Positions 41,427-50,771 are shown, numbered from the stretch's first letter. The stretch is DNA of 64,000 nucleotides from Ruminococcus sp. (GCA_017470535.1 JAFUYP010000076.1:1-64000), one strand, 5' to 3'. Notes: a model not told the origin generated them from the letters alone. Program-made: numbers and translations.

Positions 41427-41885
41427 CTATGCTGCCGTGATATTTATAAAATCTATCACCATTACCATAAGCATTGTGCTTGCTATCGACAGCATAAGCC
41501 CGGCGATTATAGTTATCCTGGCATTTATATCATACACGCCGCCTTTTTTATCGACATACAGCTCGCACTCACGCCCGGGCTTGTAAAACAGCTTTATATC
41601 GAGCGGAAAGACATTAAAATGCTTTTCACCCTCTATCTCGTAGACTGCACGCTTGTATTTCATTCTGCCCTTTTGTATCTCCTCAGCGCCTGTGTAAACG
41701 CCCACGGCTTTTTTGCAAAGCAAGAGCTTTGCCATGAAGATCACAAAGAATATCACCATAGCTATACACATCGCCATACATAAGTATACTATTATAAATG
41801 CCGAGATATTCGCTATCATCTGCGTACTTACCCCCAGAAGGACAAGCAGCACGAGTATTATCACTATCGTTATTACTGCCGGCAA
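41427..41885 (-). CDS. Membrane protein with soluble beta domain, unknown
   Basis: 152 residues from TTG 41885, preceded by GGGGTGG; no ATG is in place. Two N-terminal membrane helices (TIVIILVLLVLLGV, FIIVYLCMAMCIAMVIFFVIFM), a beta-rich loop (VGVYTGAEEIQKGRMKYKRAVYEIEGEKHFNVFPLDIKLFYKPGRECELYVDK) and a final helix. The layout is like DUF3592-type proteins. Function unknown. Confidence 0.6.
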   Translation of the reverse strand: MPAVITIVIILVLLVLLGVSTQMIANISAFIIVYLCMAMCIAMVIFFVIFMAKLLLCKKAVGVYTGAEEIQKGRMKYKRAVYEIEGEKHFNVFPLDIKLFYKPGRECELYVDKKGGVYDINARITIIAGLMLSIASTMLMVMVIDFINITAA

Positions 41886-41941
41886 TATACCACCCCGCCT
41901 TTTAAGGTAATAGTCAACTTTATTCGGGTCTGTTCTTTTCT

Positions 41942-43753
41942 TTATTCATCGAGCTTGAGCACGCTCATAAACGCTTCCTGCGGCACCTCTACCGTGCCTA
42001 ACTGGCGCATACGCTTCTTGCCCTCTTTCTGCTTTTCAAGCAGCTTTTTCTTTCGGGTTATGTCGCCGCCGTAGCATTTTGCAAGTACGTCCTTGCGCAT
42101 AGCCTTGACAGTCTCTCTGGCGATTATCTTGCCGCCGATAGATGCCTGGATAGGTATTTCAAAAAGCTGTCTCGGGATATTCTCCTTGAGCCTTTCGGCT
42201 ATCTTTCTGCCACGCTGGTAGGCTTTGTCTGTGTGTACTATGAATGACAGAGCATCGACCACCTCGCCGTTTAGCAGTATGTCGAGCTTTACGAGCTTTG
42301 ACGGCATATAGCCCTTCATCTCGTAGTCAAAGGACGCATAGCCCCTTGTGCGTGATTTGAGCGCATCAAAGAAATCATACACTATCTCACCGAGCGGCAG
42401 CTCGTAGTGCAGGTCTACCCTTGTGTCGTCAAGGTATTTCATGTCTATATAATTTCCACGCCTGTCCTGGCACAGCTCCATAATATTTCCCACAAACTCC
42501 TGCGGAGTGAAGATATGTGCCGTCACCATAGGCTCTTCTGCTGATGCGATAAGTCCGGGGTCGGGGTAGTTGCTCGGGTTGTCTATCATGATCGTCTCGC
42601 CGCTTGTGAGGTTTACTTTATATATAACAGACGGCGCAGTCGTGATAAGGTCAAGATTGTATTCCCTTTCAAGGCGCTCCTGTATTATCTCCATGTGCAG
42701 AAGCCCTAAGAATCCGCACCTGAACCCGAAGCCCAGTGCCGCTGATGTTTCCGGCTCGAAGGTCAGTGACGCATCGTTGAGTGCGAGCTTGTCAAGCGCA
42801 TCTCTCAGATCGGGGTACTTAGCCCCGTCTGCCGGGTAAACGCCCGAAAACACCATAGACTGCACCTTCTTATACCCCGGGAGCGCTTCATCGCAGGGGG
42901 CATCCGCACGGGTAACGGTATCGCCGACACGGGTATCTCCTATATACTTTATAGATGCTGTGATATAGCCGACCTCGCCGGCTTTGAGCTCACCTACGGG
43001 CACTAAGTCCTTAGCGCCCATGTAGCCTATCTCGACCGTCTGGAACTCTGCCCCTGTCGCCATGAGCTTTATGCTCTGACCTGCCTTTATAGAGCCGTCC
43101 ATTACTCTTACATAGATTATAACGCCCTTGTACATATCATACACACTGTCAAATATAAGCGCCTTGAATGGGGCGTTTATATCGCCTGACGGCGCAGGTA
43201 TGTCGGTTATGACACGTTCAAGCACCTCTCTGATGTTGAGCCCTGTCTTTGCGGATATTCTCGGTGCATCGAGTGCCGGCAGACCTATGACGTTCTCTAT
43301 TTCGTTACACACCCTCTCAGGCTCTGCGGAGGGGAGGTCTATCTTGTTTATGACCGGAACGACTTCAAGGTCATGCTCTATCGCTAAATAAGTATTGCCC
43401 AGAGTCTGCGCTTCTATACCCTGCGACGCATCTACGACCAGCACTGCACCCTCGCACGCCGCAAGAGAACGTGACACCTCATAGTTAAAGTCAACGTGTC
43501 CGGGGGTGTCTATAAGATTGAAGATATAGTTCTCGCCGTTATCGGCTTTATAGTCTAAGCGCACCGCCCTTGCCTTGATAGTGATACCACGCTCACGCTC
43601 GATGTCCATATTATCGAGCAGCTGGTCTTCCATTTCACGAAGCTCCACCGAAGATGTAAGCTCAAGTATCCTGTCGGCAAGGGTAGACTTGCCGTGGTCG
43701 ATATGTGCTATTATACAGAAATTTCTTATATTCGACTGATTATGCTCACTCAT
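41942..43753 (-). CDS. lepA: Elongation factor 4
   Basis: 603 residues, full length. G1 [16 protein letters not shown]3 DTPGHVDF, G4 [11 protein letters not shown] and the characteristic C-terminal [39 protein letters not shown] region are all present. It is a ribosome-associated GTPase that back-translocates or rescues stalled ribosomes. It has its own promoter at 43792-43821. Confidence 0.96.
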   Translation of the reverse strand: MSEHNQSNIRNFCIIAHIDHGKSTLADRILELTSSVELREMEDQLLDNMDIERERGITIKARAVRLDYKADNGENYIFNLIDTPGHVDFNYEVSRSLAACEGAVLVVDASQGIEAQTLGNTYLAIEHDLEVVPVINKIDLPSAEPERVCNEIENVIGLPALDAPRISAKTGLNIREVLERVITDIPAPSGDINAPFKALIFDSVYDMYKGVIIYVRVMDGSIKAGQSIKLMATGAEFQTVEIGYMGAKDLVPVGELKAGEVGYITASIKYIGDTRVGDTVTRADAPCDEALPGYKKVQSMVFSGVYPADGAKYPDLRDALDKLALNDASLTFEPETSAALGFGFRCGFLGLLHMEIIQERLEREYNLDLITTAPSVIYKVNLTSGETIMIDNPSNYPDPGLIASAEEPMVTAHIFTPQEFVGNIMELCQDRRGNYIDMKYLDDTRVDLHYELPLGEIVYDFFDALKSRTRGYASFDYEMKGYMPSKLVKLDILLNGEVVDALSFIVHTDKAYQRGRKIAERLKENIPRQLFEIPIQASIGGKIIARETVKAMRKDVLAKCYGGDITRKKKLLEKQKEGKKRMRQLGTVEVPQEAFMSVLKLDE

Positions 43754-43791
43754 AGTTTTATACCTTTCTTAAATTAAATCGGTCAACTTAC

Positions 43792-43821
43792 ATTATAGCA
43801 TATATTGTGGGCGCTTGTCAA
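43792..43821 (-). promoter_or_regulatory. lepA promoter
   Basis: Minus strand TTGACA (43816-43821), 18-nt spacer, TATAAT (43792-43797). Confidence 0.8.
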
Positions 43822-43853
43822 ATGCCGATGATCGTTTTGCAAAAGACAGCAAA

Positions 43854-43879
43854 GACCGCCCCCATACACGGGAGCGGTC
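43854..43879 (-). terminator. Terminator of the LRR protein gene
   Basis: GACCGCC (43854-43860) pairs with GGCGGTC-like GAGCGGTC (43872-43879), followed on the minus strand by TTTGCTGTCTTTT. Confidence 0.7.
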
Positions 43880-43889
43880 AGATGTTTTA

Positions 43890-44930
43890 TCAGATGTATT
43901 TTACTTTTATGTTATTTTTCTTTGCGTACTTGGCAGCGGCTGAGCCTTTTTGGGTTTTTATGGTTAGGTTTTTGTGGCAGTATGCAAATGCGTCTTTTCC
44001 AATGGTCGTTACACTTTTCGGGATAGTTACGGTTTTGAGGTTTGCGCAGTCGGAAAATGCATATTTGCCGATAGTTTTTACACTGCTTGGTATTGTAATG
44101 GATTTAAGGCTTGCGCAGCCGGAAAATGCCAAATCGCTAATAGTTTTTACGCTGCTTGGTATTTTAATGGTTTTAAGATTGGTGCAGACGGAAAAAGCAT
44201 TTACGCCGATAGTTTTTACACCATTCGGGATAGTTACTGATTTAAGGCTTGTGCAATAAACAAATGCATGATCCCCTATCTTAGTAACGCCCTTCGGTAT
44301 CGTTACTTTTCCTTTGCTTGTTTTGCCGTCAATAAGAATGCCATTTACTATAACAAGAGGATTCTTTTTCTGCTTATTTTCAAGCCATTTGGTGCCGGAA
44401 AATGCATCTGCGCCGATAGTTTTTACGCTGCTTGGTATTTTAATTGTTTTAAGATTTTTGCAGTCTGAAAATGCACATCCGCCGATATTTTTTACACTGC
44501 TTGGTATTTTGATCGTTTTAAGATTTTTGCAGCAGTGAAATGCAAATGAGCCGATAGTTTTTACACTATTTGGGATAGTTACTGATTTAAGGCTTTTGCA
44601 ATCAGCAAATGCATAATCCCCTATCTTAGTAACGCCCTTTGGGATAGTTACATTTTTGATCGTTTCATTTACACTAAACGCATTTTTTGCGATCATCGTG
44701 ACCTTTTTCCCGTCTATCTTGGACGGTATCTTCACATCAGTATCTTTGCCCTTGTACTTTACTATCTTTGCCGTCCCGTCTTTGAGCAGGCTGTACTTGT
44801 AGTCGCCGCTGCGTATGCTCTTAGCCTGTGCAACTATACTGCTCTGAGGTGCAAAGCTCTCCGGCAGGGCTGCTGCGCCGCCGAAAATAAGGCTTAAAGC
44901 CAGTGCCGATGAAATTAGCTGTCTTTTCAT
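43890..44930 (-). CDS. Secreted BspA-like leucine-rich repeat protein
   Basis: 346 residues with a signal peptide. From about residue 90 there are some nine LRR_5 units of ~23 residues of the form SVKTIGxxAFSxCxNLKTIKIPS; the spacing is broken once by a longer insert (GTKWLENKQKKNPLVIVNGILIDG). The end, KGSAAAKYAKKNNIKVKYI, is the standard cap of this family. Such proteins are surface adhesion or immune-facing proteins of gut bacteria. No anchor is visible. Confidence 0.85.
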   Translation of the reverse strand: MKRQLISSALALSLIFGGAAALPESFAPQSSIVAQAKSIRSGDYKYSLLKDGTAKIVKYKGKDTDVKIPSKIDGKKVTMIAKNAFSVNETIKNVTIPKGVTKIGDYAFADCKSLKSVTIPNSVKTIGSFAFHCCKNLKTIKIPSSVKNIGGCAFSDCKNLKTIKIPSSVKTIGADAFSGTKWLENKQKKNPLVIVNGILIDGKTSKGKVTIPKGVTKIGDHAFVYCTSLKSVTIPNGVKTIGVNAFSVCTNLKTIKIPSSVKTISDLAFSGCASLKSITIPSSVKTIGKYAFSDCANLKTVTIPKSVTTIGKDAFAYCHKNLTIKTQKGSAAAKYAKKNNIKVKYI

Positions 44931-45054
44931 TTTTCTTTCTCCATTTTGATATAAGTATTAGATTTTAGCCAAATCTTTAACAATTGTAGCATATATAAAT
45001 ATATATACATAGGATATTGTATGAATAATGTGTAAATTGCGACGGTGCAAAAAA

Positions 45055-45076
45055 AGCCGCCCCCTGCGGAGCGGCT
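45055..45076 (-). terminator. Terminator of the aquaporin gene
   Basis: AGCCGC (45055-45060) pairs with GCGGCT (45071-45076); the minus strand continues with TTTTTTGCAC. Confidence 0.75.
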
Positions 45077-45096
45077 CACAATTATTTATTTACTTA

Positions 45097-45771
45097 TCAA
45101 GCCTCTTTAAAGAGCTTCTTATAGCAGAGAGCTGCGAGTGCGCCGCCGACTGCCGGTCCTACTATGAATACCCATACCTGTGCGAGAGCGTCTGTGCTTG
45201 TGAAGATAGCAGCGCTCAGAGATCTTGCAGGGTTTACAGATGTGCCTGTGAAGTTAAAGCCCACAAGGTGAACAAGTGCAAGTCCAAGACCTATAAGAAC
45301 CGGTGCGAAGAGCGACAGGCTCTGATCGTTTGCGATCCTTAATACGATAAGCACAAATATGCAGGTGAGAACTATCTCGATAAGCAGAGCGCCGAAGAAG
45401 TTAAGACCTAAAAGCGTATCCTCGCCGAAGCCGTTTGCTGCAACTGCTGTGCCTCTGTAATCTGTTACCTTATCGTCTGCAAGGCAAAGGATTATCTTCA
45501 GGATACCGCTGCCTGCGAGTGCGCCGAATATCTGCGACATGATATATGCGCCCAGATCACCTGCTTCGAGCTGACCGTCCAAAAAGAATGCAATGGATAC
45601 AGCCGGATTTACATGAGCGCCCGAAACGTTACCGAACAGGTACGCTATAAAGCAAAGCGATACGCCGAATGCCAGCGATGTACCTACAAGACCTGCCCCA
45701 GCCGCCGCTGCACCGCAGCCGCAGATAACGAGCAGACAAGTGCCTATAAATTCTGCTAAATATTTCTTCAT
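45097..45771 (-). CDS. aqpZ: AqpZ-type water channel
   Basis: 224 residues, six helices and two NPA half-helices (SGAHVNPAVS, GTSVNPARS). The selectivity filter can be read: Phe in SLAFG, His in ALVHLVGF, Thr in GTSVNPAR and the Arg of NPAR, the water-specific F-H-T-R set rather than the glycerol set. It is a single-gene unit between two terminators. Confidence 0.88.
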   Translation of the reverse strand: MKKYLAEFIGTCLLVICGCGAAAAGAGLVGTSLAFGVSLCFIAYLFGNVSGAHVNPAVSIAFFLDGQLEAGDLGAYIMSQIFGALAGSGILKIILCLADDKVTDYRGTAVAANGFGEDTLLGLNFFGALLIEIVLTCIFVLIVLRIANDQSLSLFAPVLIGLGLALVHLVGFNFTGTSVNPARSLSAAIFTSTDALAQVWVFIVGPAVGGALAALCYKKLFKEA

Positions 45772-45799
45772 ATGATACCACGACCTTTCATAAAATTAC

Positions 45800-45822
45800 A
45801 GCCCCGGAAAAGTGCCGGGGCT
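45800..45822 (-). terminator. Terminator of the 81-residue protein gene
   Basis: AGCCCCGG (45800-45807) pairs perfectly with CCGGGGCT (45815-45822), followed on the minus strand by GTAATTTTATG. Confidence 0.8.
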
Positions 45823-45834
45823 AATCATCAGATA

Positions 45835-46080
45835 TTACTCGTCAACTTCCTCAACAGCGTCTTCTACTTTGTCAAGGTCAGCCTCAACATCGTCTGTGGT
45901 ATCTGCTGTTTCCTCAGCTGCCTCTGCATCGTCCTCGTCCTCAAGGCAATCATCGAAGTCCTCATCTAACTCTTCATAATCGTAATCCTCAAGCTCCTTA
46001 CGCTTTTTAAGAGCAAGAACTGCTGCTGTGCCTGCTGCTGCAACGCCGATTATTGCTGCTGCTTTTAATACCTTTCCCAT
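45835..46080 (-). CDS. Small acidic membrane-anchored protein, unknown
   Basis: 81 residues with AGGAGATGT upstream. One N-terminal Ala-rich helix (KAAAIIGVAAAGTAAVLAL), a basic KKRK, then a tail in which about half the residues are Asp or Glu. The topology should leave the acidic tail in the cytoplasm (basic side) with the helix in the membrane. It stands between two terminators. No family recognised. Confidence 0.65.
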   Translation of the reverse strand: MGKVLKAAAIIGVAAAGTAAVLALKKRKELEDYDYEELDEDFDDCLEDEDDAEAAEETADTTDDVEADLDKVEDAVEEVDE

Positions 46081-46293
46081 GTTAAAAACATCTCCTAACT
46101 TTTAAAATATTTACACAAAAACCTTGACCCGGATATTACCTCCGGTCGTTTTTACGATAGATATATTATAACACATAAGCGTGAATTTTTCAAGTCCTCA
46201 CCAAATAAAATCTATTATTGGGGTCATTTTTGTCATTTTTCACAAAAATGTTTATACTTTTTTTACAAAAGAAAAATCTTCATTTTAATACCA

Positions 46294-46362
46294 GTGGGCG
46301 AAGCCCACCACATAAATTGTGCATTGTGCATTGTGCATTGTGAATTGAAAAAGCATTGTGCA
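46294..46362. repeat. Dispersed intergenic repeat with ATTGTGC tandem units
   Basis: A hairpin GTGGGC/GCCCAC (46294-46308) is followed by ATTGTGCATTGTGCATTGTG and a partial copy. The same pattern occurs at 53194-53300 (inverted) and 61463-61590. Region 46081-46368 holds nothing else recognisable. Confidence 0.7.
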
Positions 46363-46368
46363 TTGCTC

Positions 46369-47088
46369 TCACATTTCCCCGCAGATATTCATTATAATGC
46401 TTATCGCCGCAAGGGGGGCTGTTTCGCACCTGAGGATACGGCTGCCAAGGCTTGCGATATATGCGCCTGACTGTGATGCTTTGTCGGCTTCCTGCTGCTC
46501 AAAGCCGCCCTCGCTGCCTATTATGAGTGCGATGCTGCTGCCCTTTTCAAGCCCGGCACTGCCAAGAGGTGCGCCGCTTTTTTCATAGCACATTATCACC
46601 TTGTCAAAGTCTGCAAAACGCCCGAGCATCTCGTCATATGTTATTATTCCGCTTACCTTCGGTACTATACCCCTGCCCGACTGCTTTGCGGCACCGAGGG
46701 CGACCTTGTTGAGCCTTTCAAGGCGCTTTGCAAAGCTCTTTTTATCCGGCTTTGAGATACACCTTGCCGTATCAGTCAGCACTATCTCATAAACGCCCAG
46801 CTCGACTGCCTTCTGAACTATAAGCTCCGCCTTGTCGCTCTTTGGCATCGCCTGGAACAGTGTAAGGCGTGTCGCCGGCTCGCTTGCGTTGTCAGATATG
46901 CTCAAAACATCGCAGAATACTTCGCTGTCGGTGAAATCAGCTATCCGGCACTCGTAGTCCTTACCGTCACAGCACACAGTAAGGCTCTCGCCTTTTTTCA
47001 TTCTGAGACTTCTGCCTATATGTCTTGCGTTCTCGCCGGTGATAGTTATTCTGTCGCCGGGCACGCTTTCTACAAAAAATCTCGGCAT
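46369..47088 (-). CDS. rsmE: 16S rRNA m3U1498 methyltransferase
   Basis: 239 residues. N-terminal PUA-like part (ARHIGRSLRMKKGESLTVCCDGKDYEC) and SPOUT domain with TLFQAMPKSDKAELIVQKAVELGV, RLERLNKVALGAAKQSGR and IIGSEGGFEQQEAD, SLGSRILRCETAPLAAISI. These are the diagnostic RsmE motifs. The dispersed repeat lies 6 nt behind its stop. Confidence 0.94.
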   Translation of the reverse strand: MPRFFVESVPGDRITITGENARHIGRSLRMKKGESLTVCCDGKDYECRIADFTDSEVFCDVLSISDNASEPATRLTLFQAMPKSDKAELIVQKAVELGVYEIVLTDTARCISKPDKKSFAKRLERLNKVALGAAKQSGRGIVPKVSGIITYDEMLGRFADFDKVIMCYEKSGAPLGSAGLEKGSSIALIIGSEGGFEQQEADKASQSGAYIASLGSRILRCETAPLAAISIIMNICGEM

Positions 47089-47203
47089 TTTATGTATCCT
47101 CTCTTTTTATTTTAATATATTTAAAATTACATATTTGTATTTTATATTTTTTTACCCCTTGGACAAATTTCTTTCACTAAGTTTTCACCTGGATAGGGTA
47201 CTA

Positions 47204-47350
47204 TATATATAAGCCAAATTTGTTTTTCATATTTTGGTATGAAGACTATCAATCCCGGTCTTCATATTTCGGCGGTCGAAAGACTGCCGACTTCTCCCCT
47301 ATAATTTTTTCTTTTGGTTTCCGCAGTTTATTGCTGCGGAAATTTTTTTC
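47204..47350 (+). ncRNA. Candidate structured small RNA
   Basis: After a possible promoter (TTTTCA, 16 nt, TATATA at 47204-47209) there are three stems: CCAAAT/ATTTTGG (47214-47237), the perfect TATGAAGAC/GTCTTCATA (47238-47266) and CGGCGGTC/GACTGCCG with a GAAA tetraloop (47270-47289). An unpaired CTTCTCCCC stretch, complementary to Shine-Dalgarno sequences, and an intrinsic terminator TTTCCGCAG/CTGCGGAAA plus seven T (47318-47349) follow. This is the build of a Gram-positive regulatory RNA. The terminator can also serve the converging comEA-like gene. Confidence 0.6.
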
Positions 47351-47351
47351 T

Positions 47352-48467
47352 TTATACGCAGATATAGTCTTTGATAGAGTTATAAAGCTCGTCAGTGAAG
47401 CGCTTGTCAAGCACCTCTATATTCAGAAGCTCTATGATATTCTGGTATTTGCCTATCCTCTCACGGAAGTCAACTATAAGCTGTGCGATCTCGTTATCTA
47501 TGAGCAGTGCGTCTGATAATTCTCCGGCGTCGGCTGTGTTGATATTGACCATGCGCTGCACCCTTGCAGAGGTAGTTTCAGATGAAGAGACGCTCGTTTC
47601 TTTACAGGCCGTGGTTCCGGCAGCGGTCGTGGTTCCGGCAGCGGTCGTGGTCGTCTTGGACGAGCTTGCAGCCGCCAATGAAGAAACAGTCGTCTGCGTC
47701 TTGCTCTCAGTCGTGGTCGTAATGGGAGAATAGTCGCCCTCTGCCACATAAAGATACTCACACAAAAGCTGATATGTAGCATCACCTATGCCGCCGATCT
47801 CAAGCAGTTGCTGCATATCTGTTATCTTACCTGTCCTTTCCCTGTATGCGATGATATTTTCAGCCGTCACCTGACCGATACCGTTTATCATCATAAGTTC
47901 ATCTGTCGTTACCTTATTTATATCTATCGGGAAGCTTACCTGCCGTGTGGTGGCAGTGGTCTTTTCGGCAGTTGCTGTGGTAGTCGTCGTGGTCTTTTTG
48001 GTCCCTGCTTCTGATGCCTTTGAGGTCTTTTTGACCGATGACGCTTTTGCAGTGGTCGTGAGCTTTGAAAAGTCCTTGTCTGACACATAGAAATACTTTT
48101 CCAGTACGCCGGCGGTCTCCTCGCCGATGCCGTCTATTTCGAGCAGCTGAGCCATATCGGTTATCTTACCGACACGCTCTCTGTATGCGAGCAGATCATC
48201 AGCCGTGACCTTGCCGATACCCTTTACAGAGGTAAGATCTGATAATGTGGCTTTATTGATGTCGATAGGGTAGGAGACAGCCGTATGCGCCTCAATAGCC
48301 TCATAGTCAGCGCTGACAGCGGTATATGAGCCTTTGTCGTCGGGCGCTGCTTTACTGTTTTCCCGGGCGGAGCGCAGACTTAGATAATAGACAAACCCAG
48401 CCGCCATAAAAGCCGCACCGACTGCGAGAGCTATTATTTTCGTCCTTGCTTCACGGCTGATACGCAA
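47352..48467 (-). CDS. ComEA-like protein with three helix-hairpin-helix domains
   Basis: 371 residues. An N-terminal membrane anchor (IALAVGAAFMAAGFVYYLSL) precedes three ComEA-type HhH units: INKATLSDLTSVKGIGKVTA, INKVTTDELMMINGIGQVTA and a degenerate INTADAGELSDALLIDNEIA. Thr/Ser/Lys-rich linkers join them. ComEA normally has one such domain and binds incoming DNA at the membrane; three in tandem on flexible stalks is unusual. No SLBB domain was recognised. comEC lies 14 kb away. Confidence 0.8.
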   Translation of the reverse strand: MRISREARTKIIALAVGAAFMAAGFVYYLSLRSARENSKAAPDDKGSYTAVSADYEAIEAHTAVSYPIDINKATLSDLTSVKGIGKVTADDLLAYRERVGKITDMAQLLEIDGIGEETAGVLEKYFYVSDKDFSKLTTTAKASSVKKTSKASEAGTKKTTTTTTATAEKTTATTRQVSFPIDINKVTTDELMMINGIGQVTAENIIAYRERTGKITDMQQLLEIGGIGDATYQLLCEYLYVAEGDYSPITTTTESKTQTTVSSLAAASSSKTTTTAAGTTTAAGTTACKETSVSSSETTSARVQRMVNINTADAGELSDALLIDNEIAQLIVDFRERIGKYQNIIELLNIEVLDKRFTDELYNSIKDYICV

Positions 48468-48489
48468 CGCCCACGCCCCCTTGATGAGT

Positions 48490-48682
48490 GATTTTTATAT
48501 AGGCAACACCGCACGACCCGCGGCTAACGCCTCTGCACATCATCTGCTTGCCAGATTTCCGTCAGATTACCCAAATTCTCCTTGACTTGCGTCAGCAAGC
48601 CTGCGTCGAATTTAGGCAATCTGACGAAAATCTGGACGGCGCATCTGATGCACAGGGGTCGTGCGGTGTTGCCATAAAAATC
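48490..48682. repeat. Long imperfect palindrome (MITE-like)
   Basis: GGCAACACCGCACGAC (48502-48517) and GTCGTGCGGTGTTGCC (48658-48673) are perfect 16-bp terminal inverted repeats. The interior is also palindromic (CGTCAGATT/AATCTGACG; CCAGATTT/AAATCTGG). GATTTTTAT/ATAAAAATC extends it on both sides. It encodes nothing. Confidence 0.8.
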
Positions 48683-48756
48683 ATAACATTTACAGGGTCG
48701 GTCAATCAAGCGGCAAAATCAATAAATTTAGGTGGAGCATTTTGGATATTTTCACG

Positions 48757-48794
48757 AAAAAAGGCTGCCGGGTGAAAAAACGGCAGCCTTTTTT
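48757..48794. terminator. Strong bidirectional terminator
   Basis: AAAAAAGGCTGCCG (48757-48770) pairs perfectly with CGGCAGCCTTTTTT (48781-48794). On the minus strand it directly follows the stop of the small ORF at 48795. Confidence 0.85.
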
Positions 48795-48899
48795 CTACAT
48801 TTCATCTATTTTTTCGGCGAGTATCTGCACAACGTTGAGAAATTTTTCCACTTGTTCCGGGGTATGATTGCAAAGATCGGCTAATATAGCGTCAAGCAC
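48795..48899 (-). CDS. Tiny ORF or gene remnant ahead of a terminator
   Basis: From a possible GTG start the minus strand encodes 34 residues including ILADLCNHTPEQVEKFLNVV and ending AEKIDEM. The LTPEQVEKFL-like helix resembles the C-terminal tail of many XRE-type regulators. A terminator follows at once, so transcription once ended here; it is probably the tail of a deleted gene. No convincing ribosome site. Confidence 0.3.
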   Translation of the reverse strand: MLDAILADLCNHTPEQVEKFLNVVQILAEKIDEM

Positions 48900-48975
48900 A
48901 GGGATATTATCTTTATATAAGTAATATATAAATAGTTAAGTGATCGACGCAGAAATGCTTGCCATAAACCAACAA

Positions 48976-49009
48976 GGGCTGTTGCAAAAATGCAACAGCC
49001 CCTTTTTTT
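48976..49009. terminator. Terminator at the glgA 3' end
   Basis: GGGCTGTTGCA (48976-48986) pairs perfectly with TGCAACAGCCC (48991-49001); seven T follow on the plus strand. Confidence 0.8.
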
Positions 49010-49019
49010 ATGCTGATAT

Positions 49020-50468
49020 TCACTTATCCCCGATCATCCAGTCGTACATTTCCTTATACTTCTCGGCACTTGTCTGCCAGGAGAAATCCTGCTCCATGCC
49101 ACGGTATACTATACCGTTCCAGTCCTCACGCTTGTCCTCGTAGATGTATTTTGCATACATAAGAGTATTATACATCTCGTGGGCGTTGTAGTTTGCAAAG
49201 CTGAAGCCTGTACCTGTATTGTCAAAGATATTATACGGATATACCGTATCTTTAAGTCCGCCTGTCTCCCTTACTACCGGGACAGTTCCGTATCTGAGCG
49301 CCATGAGCTGTGACAGACCGCACGGCTCAAACAGCGACGGCATAAGGAAAGCATCACAGCTTGCATATATCTTGTGCGCCATTTCCTCACTGTAATAGAT
49401 GTTCGCAGATACCTTGTTCGGGTACTTGCCTGCAAAGTAGCGGAACATATCCTCATACTTATAATCGCCTGTACCGAGAACGACTACCTGTATATTCTGC
49501 TGGCAGATGTTCTCCATCATATATGCGATAAGGTCAAAGCCCTTCTGGTCGGTAAGTCTGCTGACGATACCCACTAAGAACACATTGTCATCAAGTTCGA
49601 GCCCCAGCTCTGTCTGCAATGCACGCTTGTTGTTTATCTTCTTTTTGAACACCGACTTCTTGTCGTACTTCTGATTTATCATCATATCCTTTGCCGGGTC
49701 AAATTCCTTATAGTCGATGCCGTTTACGATACCACGAAGGTCGTGCTTTCTTGCACGCATAAGACCGTCAAGGCGCTCGCCGTAGAAAGGCGTCTGTATC
49801 TCGTTTGAATATGTAGATGACACTGTCGTGATAGCATCAGCATACACAAGACCGCCCTTTAACATATTGCCGTCCTGCTCGGTCCTGAGCTTATCTATCG
49901 AGAAGTAGTAGTCCGAAAGCCCCGAGAGCCACTTGAATCTCGGCACGCCGTCGTTGCCCTGGAACTTTAAGTTATGTATCGTCATAACAGTCTTGATGCC
50001 CCTGAAAAACTCACCGCCTGCAAAGCTGTCGTGCAGGTAAACGGGGATAAGACCTGTCTGCCAGTCATGGCAGTGTATAAGGTCGGGACGGAAGCCTATA
50101 ACGGGAAGTGCTGACAGCACAGCCCTGTCAAAGTACATGAATTTCTCTATATCCCAGTGATGCTCTACATATGGGCGGTCGCCCGAAAAATAATGCTCGT
50201 TGTCAAGGAAGTAGAATTTAACACCGTCGTATTCAGCTTCAAGCACGCCGACATACTGGCTCTTTCCTGCGAAATCCATATAGAAATGAGTGACGTATGT
50301 CATCATATTCTTGAACTGATCCTTCATGCAGGCATACTTTGGCAGGAAAACCCTGACGTCATATTCCTTCTTGTCAAAGCACTTTGGCAGCGAGCCGACA
50401 ACATCGGCAAGACCGCCTGTTTTTATAAACGGCACACATTCGCTTGCTACAAAGAGTATATTTTTCAT
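49020..50468 (-). CDS. glgA: Glycogen synthase (ADP-glucose type)
   Basis: 482 residues. The N-terminal ECVPFIKTGGLADVVGSLPK contains the KTGGL ADP-glucose loop; GIVSRLTDQKGFDLIAYMM and PSLFEPCGLSQLMALRYGTVPVVRETGGLKDTV mark the GT5 C-terminal domain. It elongates alpha-1,4-glucan from ADP-glucose. No glgB, glgC or glgP is adjacent, so it is a solitary gene here with its own promoter. Confidence 0.95.
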   Translation of the reverse strand: MKNILFVASECVPFIKTGGLADVVGSLPKCFDKKEYDVRVFLPKYACMKDQFKNMMTYVTHFYMDFAGKSQYVGVLEAEYDGVKFYFLDNEHYFSGDRPYVEHHWDIEKFMYFDRAVLSALPVIGFRPDLIHCHDWQTGLIPVYLHDSFAGGEFFRGIKTVMTIHNLKFQGNDGVPRFKWLSGLSDYYFSIDKLRTEQDGNMLKGGLVYADAITTVSSTYSNEIQTPFYGERLDGLMRARKHDLRGIVNGIDYKEFDPAKDMMINQKYDKKSVFKKKINNKRALQTELGLELDDNVFLVGIVSRLTDQKGFDLIAYMMENICQQNIQVVVLGTGDYKYEDMFRYFAGKYPNKVSANIYYSEEMAHKIYASCDAFLMPSLFEPCGLSQLMALRYGTVPVVRETGGLKDTVYPYNIFDNTGTGFSFANYNAHEMYNTLMYAKYIYEDKREDWNGIVYRGMEQDFSWQTSAEKYKEMYDWMIGDK

Positions 50469-50525
50469 ATATAGTCATCCTCCGTTTCACGGCATTGATT
50501 TATAGGGGCAATAATTCCCCACAAC

Positions 50526-50555
50526 ATTATAACATACATTTATTTATAAAGTCAA
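50526..50555 (-). promoter_or_regulatory. glgA promoter
   Basis: Minus strand TTGACT (50550-50555), 18-nt spacer, TATAAT (50526-50531). Confidence 0.7.
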
Positions 50556-50704
50556 TCGTGATAATAACGATTTTCGGCGATTTTTTTCTACAACTAAACA
50601 AAATGTTAATATTTGTGCATATCATGGCTGACGGGAAAACTCCACTGCCCGACAGATGATCTTCACGCCCTGACACATTATTTGTAAAAAATCTATCATA
50701 GCAC

Positions 50705-50733
50705 TTGATTTTTTTGAAATAATGTTATATAAT
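50705..50733 (+). promoter_or_regulatory. Promoter of the membrane protein gene at 50772
   Basis: TTGATT (50705-50710), 17-nt spacer, TATAAT (50728-50733). Nothing else is seen in 50469-50771. Confidence 0.75.
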
Positions 50734-50771
50734 ATAGTTTGGATTATATTTAATTATGGAGGAATACAGTT

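Noticed and set aside
46316..46362. Tandem ATTGTGC units considered as a CRISPR-like array
   Set aside because: Units are 7-8 nt without unique spacers, and no cas gene is present; it belongs to a dispersed repeat family.
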